DNA of 6,159 bases from assembly GCA_022708005.1 (NCBI GenBank), contig JAKIZN010000111.1:1-6159 (forward strand). Direction: 5' to 3'. The stretch's first letter is position 1. Every line of letters begins with the position of its first letter. Of this stretch, positions 4,583 through 6,159 are shown one piece after another. The notes beneath the pieces are model-generated. The model had not been told where the DNA came from, made no database searches, and worked only from the letters and a program-made list of their open reading frames with translations. This DNA comes from Bacteroidota bacterium. Its GTDB lineage: Bacteria > Bacteroidota > Ignavibacteria > Kapaibacteriales > UBA2268. Position numbers and translations under genes: made by a program.

Positions 4583-6159
4583 TTAGTCTTCTTCCCGCCA
4601 CTGCGAAACGTAAGATGCGTATTTATTGCATACGGCAACGGCTGTTTCGTAATTATCAGCTTCGCCATAGATGCTGAAAACGGGTCTTTCTTTTGAAGGC
4701 AGCAGTAAGACAGCCGTGCCGTTGTCGAATATTTTAACGCCTTCGACAAGCTGCCTATTCATATTTTCGCTGTGCTCCATAGCCTTTCGCATAACTGTGC
4801 CTTTGGAGTTCCATGGGACATCAACTTCCTTGTGGCTTGTGTATCTTACGGGCAGGGTCTCGTCGATAGTTGATACTTTAGAATTGCACGAAGCCAGCAT
4901 TTCGAGTATTTTGCCGAGCGAGAACATACCATCGGAAGCAAAAAGGAAGTCGCTGAAGATAAATCCACCCCAAACGCCACCCACAAAAAGCACTTCATGA
5001 TCGGTAGTTGCATCCATCATCGCAGAATGCGAGTTATTGATTCTTACGACTTCAACATCGTATTCCGAAGCTATCATTTCTATTTCCTGCGATGCGACTA
5101 TAGAAACGGCGATTTTATAAGGCTCGCGATGTTTATTTGTTTCTAAAAATAGCTTAGTTACAATAGAGAGCAATCGCATAGGGTGCAGCCAAGTTCCTCG
5201 CTCGTCAATCAGCGAGATTTTTTCGGCGCCAGATTCTATTCTAAAGCCTAATTCATAGCCAAGCGAACGCATAATCTTGCCAGTCTCGTCTGCGCCGCTG
5301 GCTTGCGACAACGGATCGGGATGAAACTGCGTTGCGTCTACGTAATTATGCAAAGAAATCACATCAGCCCGGAGTTTGCCCAATATGCTTGGCAATATAG
5401 TCGAAGCAAGTCCATAAGAATAATCAACAAGTAATTTAAATTTTCTATCGCGTATTAAATCTAAATTTAGCAAATTCAAAAATCGACTGACATAAATCTC
5501 ATTTGTGCGCTCGGGATAATGCAGCCTGCCAACTTGGCTATAATGCACGCGTTTAATGTCTTCTCCAAAGAAAAATCGCTCGATTTTTTTAGCCATGTTA
5601 ATTGGAATATCTCTGCCATCTTTATTGAAAATAATTATATCCGTTGTGTCCGGATTTCTTGGGGAGCGTCGGATATGAAGCCCTAAGTCGTATCTGCCTG
5701 TTCGCAGTTCTTGGCGTGTTTGCGGTATAGATATTACTTGCAAATCGTTGGTATTCACTCCGACTGACGCAAGCCCCGCTGTGATAGCTCGTTTCATAAC
5801 TCTTGAGACAGCGTCGGGATCTCGCGAAGCTAATACGGTCGATTTATTGCCTAACGCCAAGCCTAAGGCTGCGCCGAGTTTTGCGCCAAAATCAGGATTT
5901 ATTTCGATATTCGATATACCGGTAACCCTTGCGTCAGTAAATATTTCTCTTAGCCACTTTTCTTCTTGAATAAGCGAGAACGAAAGGGTTGAGCCTTCTT
6001 CGACGTGCTTATTGGGCCATAATTTAATATTAGACCTAAGGCTCGCATCGTCGCCTATATAGCAATTATTAGAGATAAAGACGCTCTCGGCTATCGTAAC
6101 TGAATCGCCAATTTCAACGTCGTTGCATACAACATCATCGGTCATAGTCGTAAGATTTC
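4583..6159 (-). CDS. Mannose-1-phosphate guanylyltransferase/phosphomannomutase-like fusion, C-terminal part (5' end beyond right edge)
   Basis: Proteins of this type join a nucleotidyltransferase, a left-handed beta-helix and a phosphohexomutase-like module, and are linked to sugar-nucleotide supply for surface glycans. The visible part (numbered from the in-frame ATG at 6145) has hexapeptide repeats at 1-60 (VEIGDSVTI, CYIGDDASL, IKLWPNKHVEEGS). From about 72 to 520 it has phosphohexomutase-like domains: GLHIRRSPRNP (155-165), GVWGGFIFSDF with ASDGMF (390-408), and a C-terminal RPVFSIYGEA (487-496). The frame stays open for four codons past that ATG to the window edge, and the helix repeats are already under way, so the ATG is almost certainly internal and some 250-300 residues lie outside. 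Canonical mutase motifs are altered: TASHNP is RRSPRNP (only the Ser, here 161, the Asn and the Pro remain), and the DGDGDR metal loop aligns with ESGAEK (304-309). Mutase activity is therefore doubtful; other fused members I recall are also degenerate. The gene converges on the OmpA-family gene. Confidence 0.85.
   Translation of the reverse strand, partial: NLTTMTDDVVCNDVEIGDSVTIAESVFISNNCYIGDDASLRSNIKLWPNKHVEEGSTLSFSLIQEEKWLREIFTDARVTGISNIEINPDFGAKLGAALGLALGNKSTVLASRDPDAVSRVMKRAITAGLASVGVNTNDLQVISIPQTRQELRTGRYDLGLHIRRSPRNPDTTDIIIFNKDGRDIPINMAKKIERFFFGEDIKRVHYSQVGRLHYPERTNEIYVSRFLNLLNLDLIRDRKFKLLVDYSYGLASTILPSILGKLRADVISLHNYVDATQFHPDPLSQASGADETGKIMRSLGYELGFRIESGAEKISLIDERGTWLHPMRLLSIVTKLFLETNKHREPYKIAVSIVASQEIEMIASEYDVEVVRINNSHSAMMDATTDHEVLFVGGVWGGFIFSDFLFASDGMFSLGKILEMLASCNSKVSTIDETLPVRYTSHKEVDVPWNSKGTVMRKAMEHSENMNRQLVEGVKIFDNGTAVLLLPSKERPVFSIYGEADNYETAVAVCNKYASYVSQWREED

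Noticed and set aside
4583..6145. Complete 520-residue gene starting at ATG 6145
   Set aside because: The frame is open past this ATG to the window edge, no ribosome site precedes it, and it begins in the middle of beta-helix repeats. The gene is treated as 5'-truncated by the window.

Overview
The window looks like ordinary chromosomal housekeeping DNA from a bacterium of the Bacteroidota/Chlorobiota (FCB) side of the tree. The evidence is an AT-rich base composition (roughly 40% GC by eye), an OmpA protein with thrombospondin type-3 repeats between barrel and OmpA domain, a TPR protein whose C-terminal motif resembles ones recalled from that group, and a ClpC-type unfoldase. The placement is inferred from protein style, not from a marker gene. 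I see no rRNA or tRNA gene, CRISPR array, transposase, phage gene or toxin/defence gene.

Layout: (1) 1-800, minus strand, the first 266 residues of ClpC, cut by the left edge. (2) 801-1075, an AT-rich divergent promoter region. (3) 1076-3008, plus strand, a two-gene unit: a long-chain trans-polyprenyl diphosphate synthase and, one base after its stop codon, a GTG-initiated TPR protein of unknown function. (4) 3009-3128, a leader region with a short tandem repeat, a candidate promoter, a candidate 5' hairpin and a clear Shine-Dalgarno site. (5) 3129-4298, a secreted OmpA-family outer-membrane protein, followed by a strong intrinsic terminator at 4323-4361. (6) 4362-4582, a non-coding convergent spacer with a diverged 52-bp-period repeat, a perfect 15-bp hairpin without a T-tract and a 12-bp direct repeat. 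(7) 4583-6159, minus strand, the C-terminal part of a fused mannose-1-phosphate guanylyltransferase/phosphomannomutase-like protein, cut by the right edge.

The genes do not form one system. The prenyl synthase probably makes the isoprenoid tail of a respiratory quinone, or a related long-chain carrier. The OmpA protein anchors the outer membrane to peptidoglycan. The sugar-nucleotide protein probably serves surface-glycan precursor supply. ClpC is protein quality control. The most interesting points are the repeat/hairpin cluster at 4381-4561, the loss of canonical mutase motifs in the sugar-phosphate protein, and a consensus promoter-like sequence lying across the prenyl synthase start codon. 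No convincing new biological system was found.
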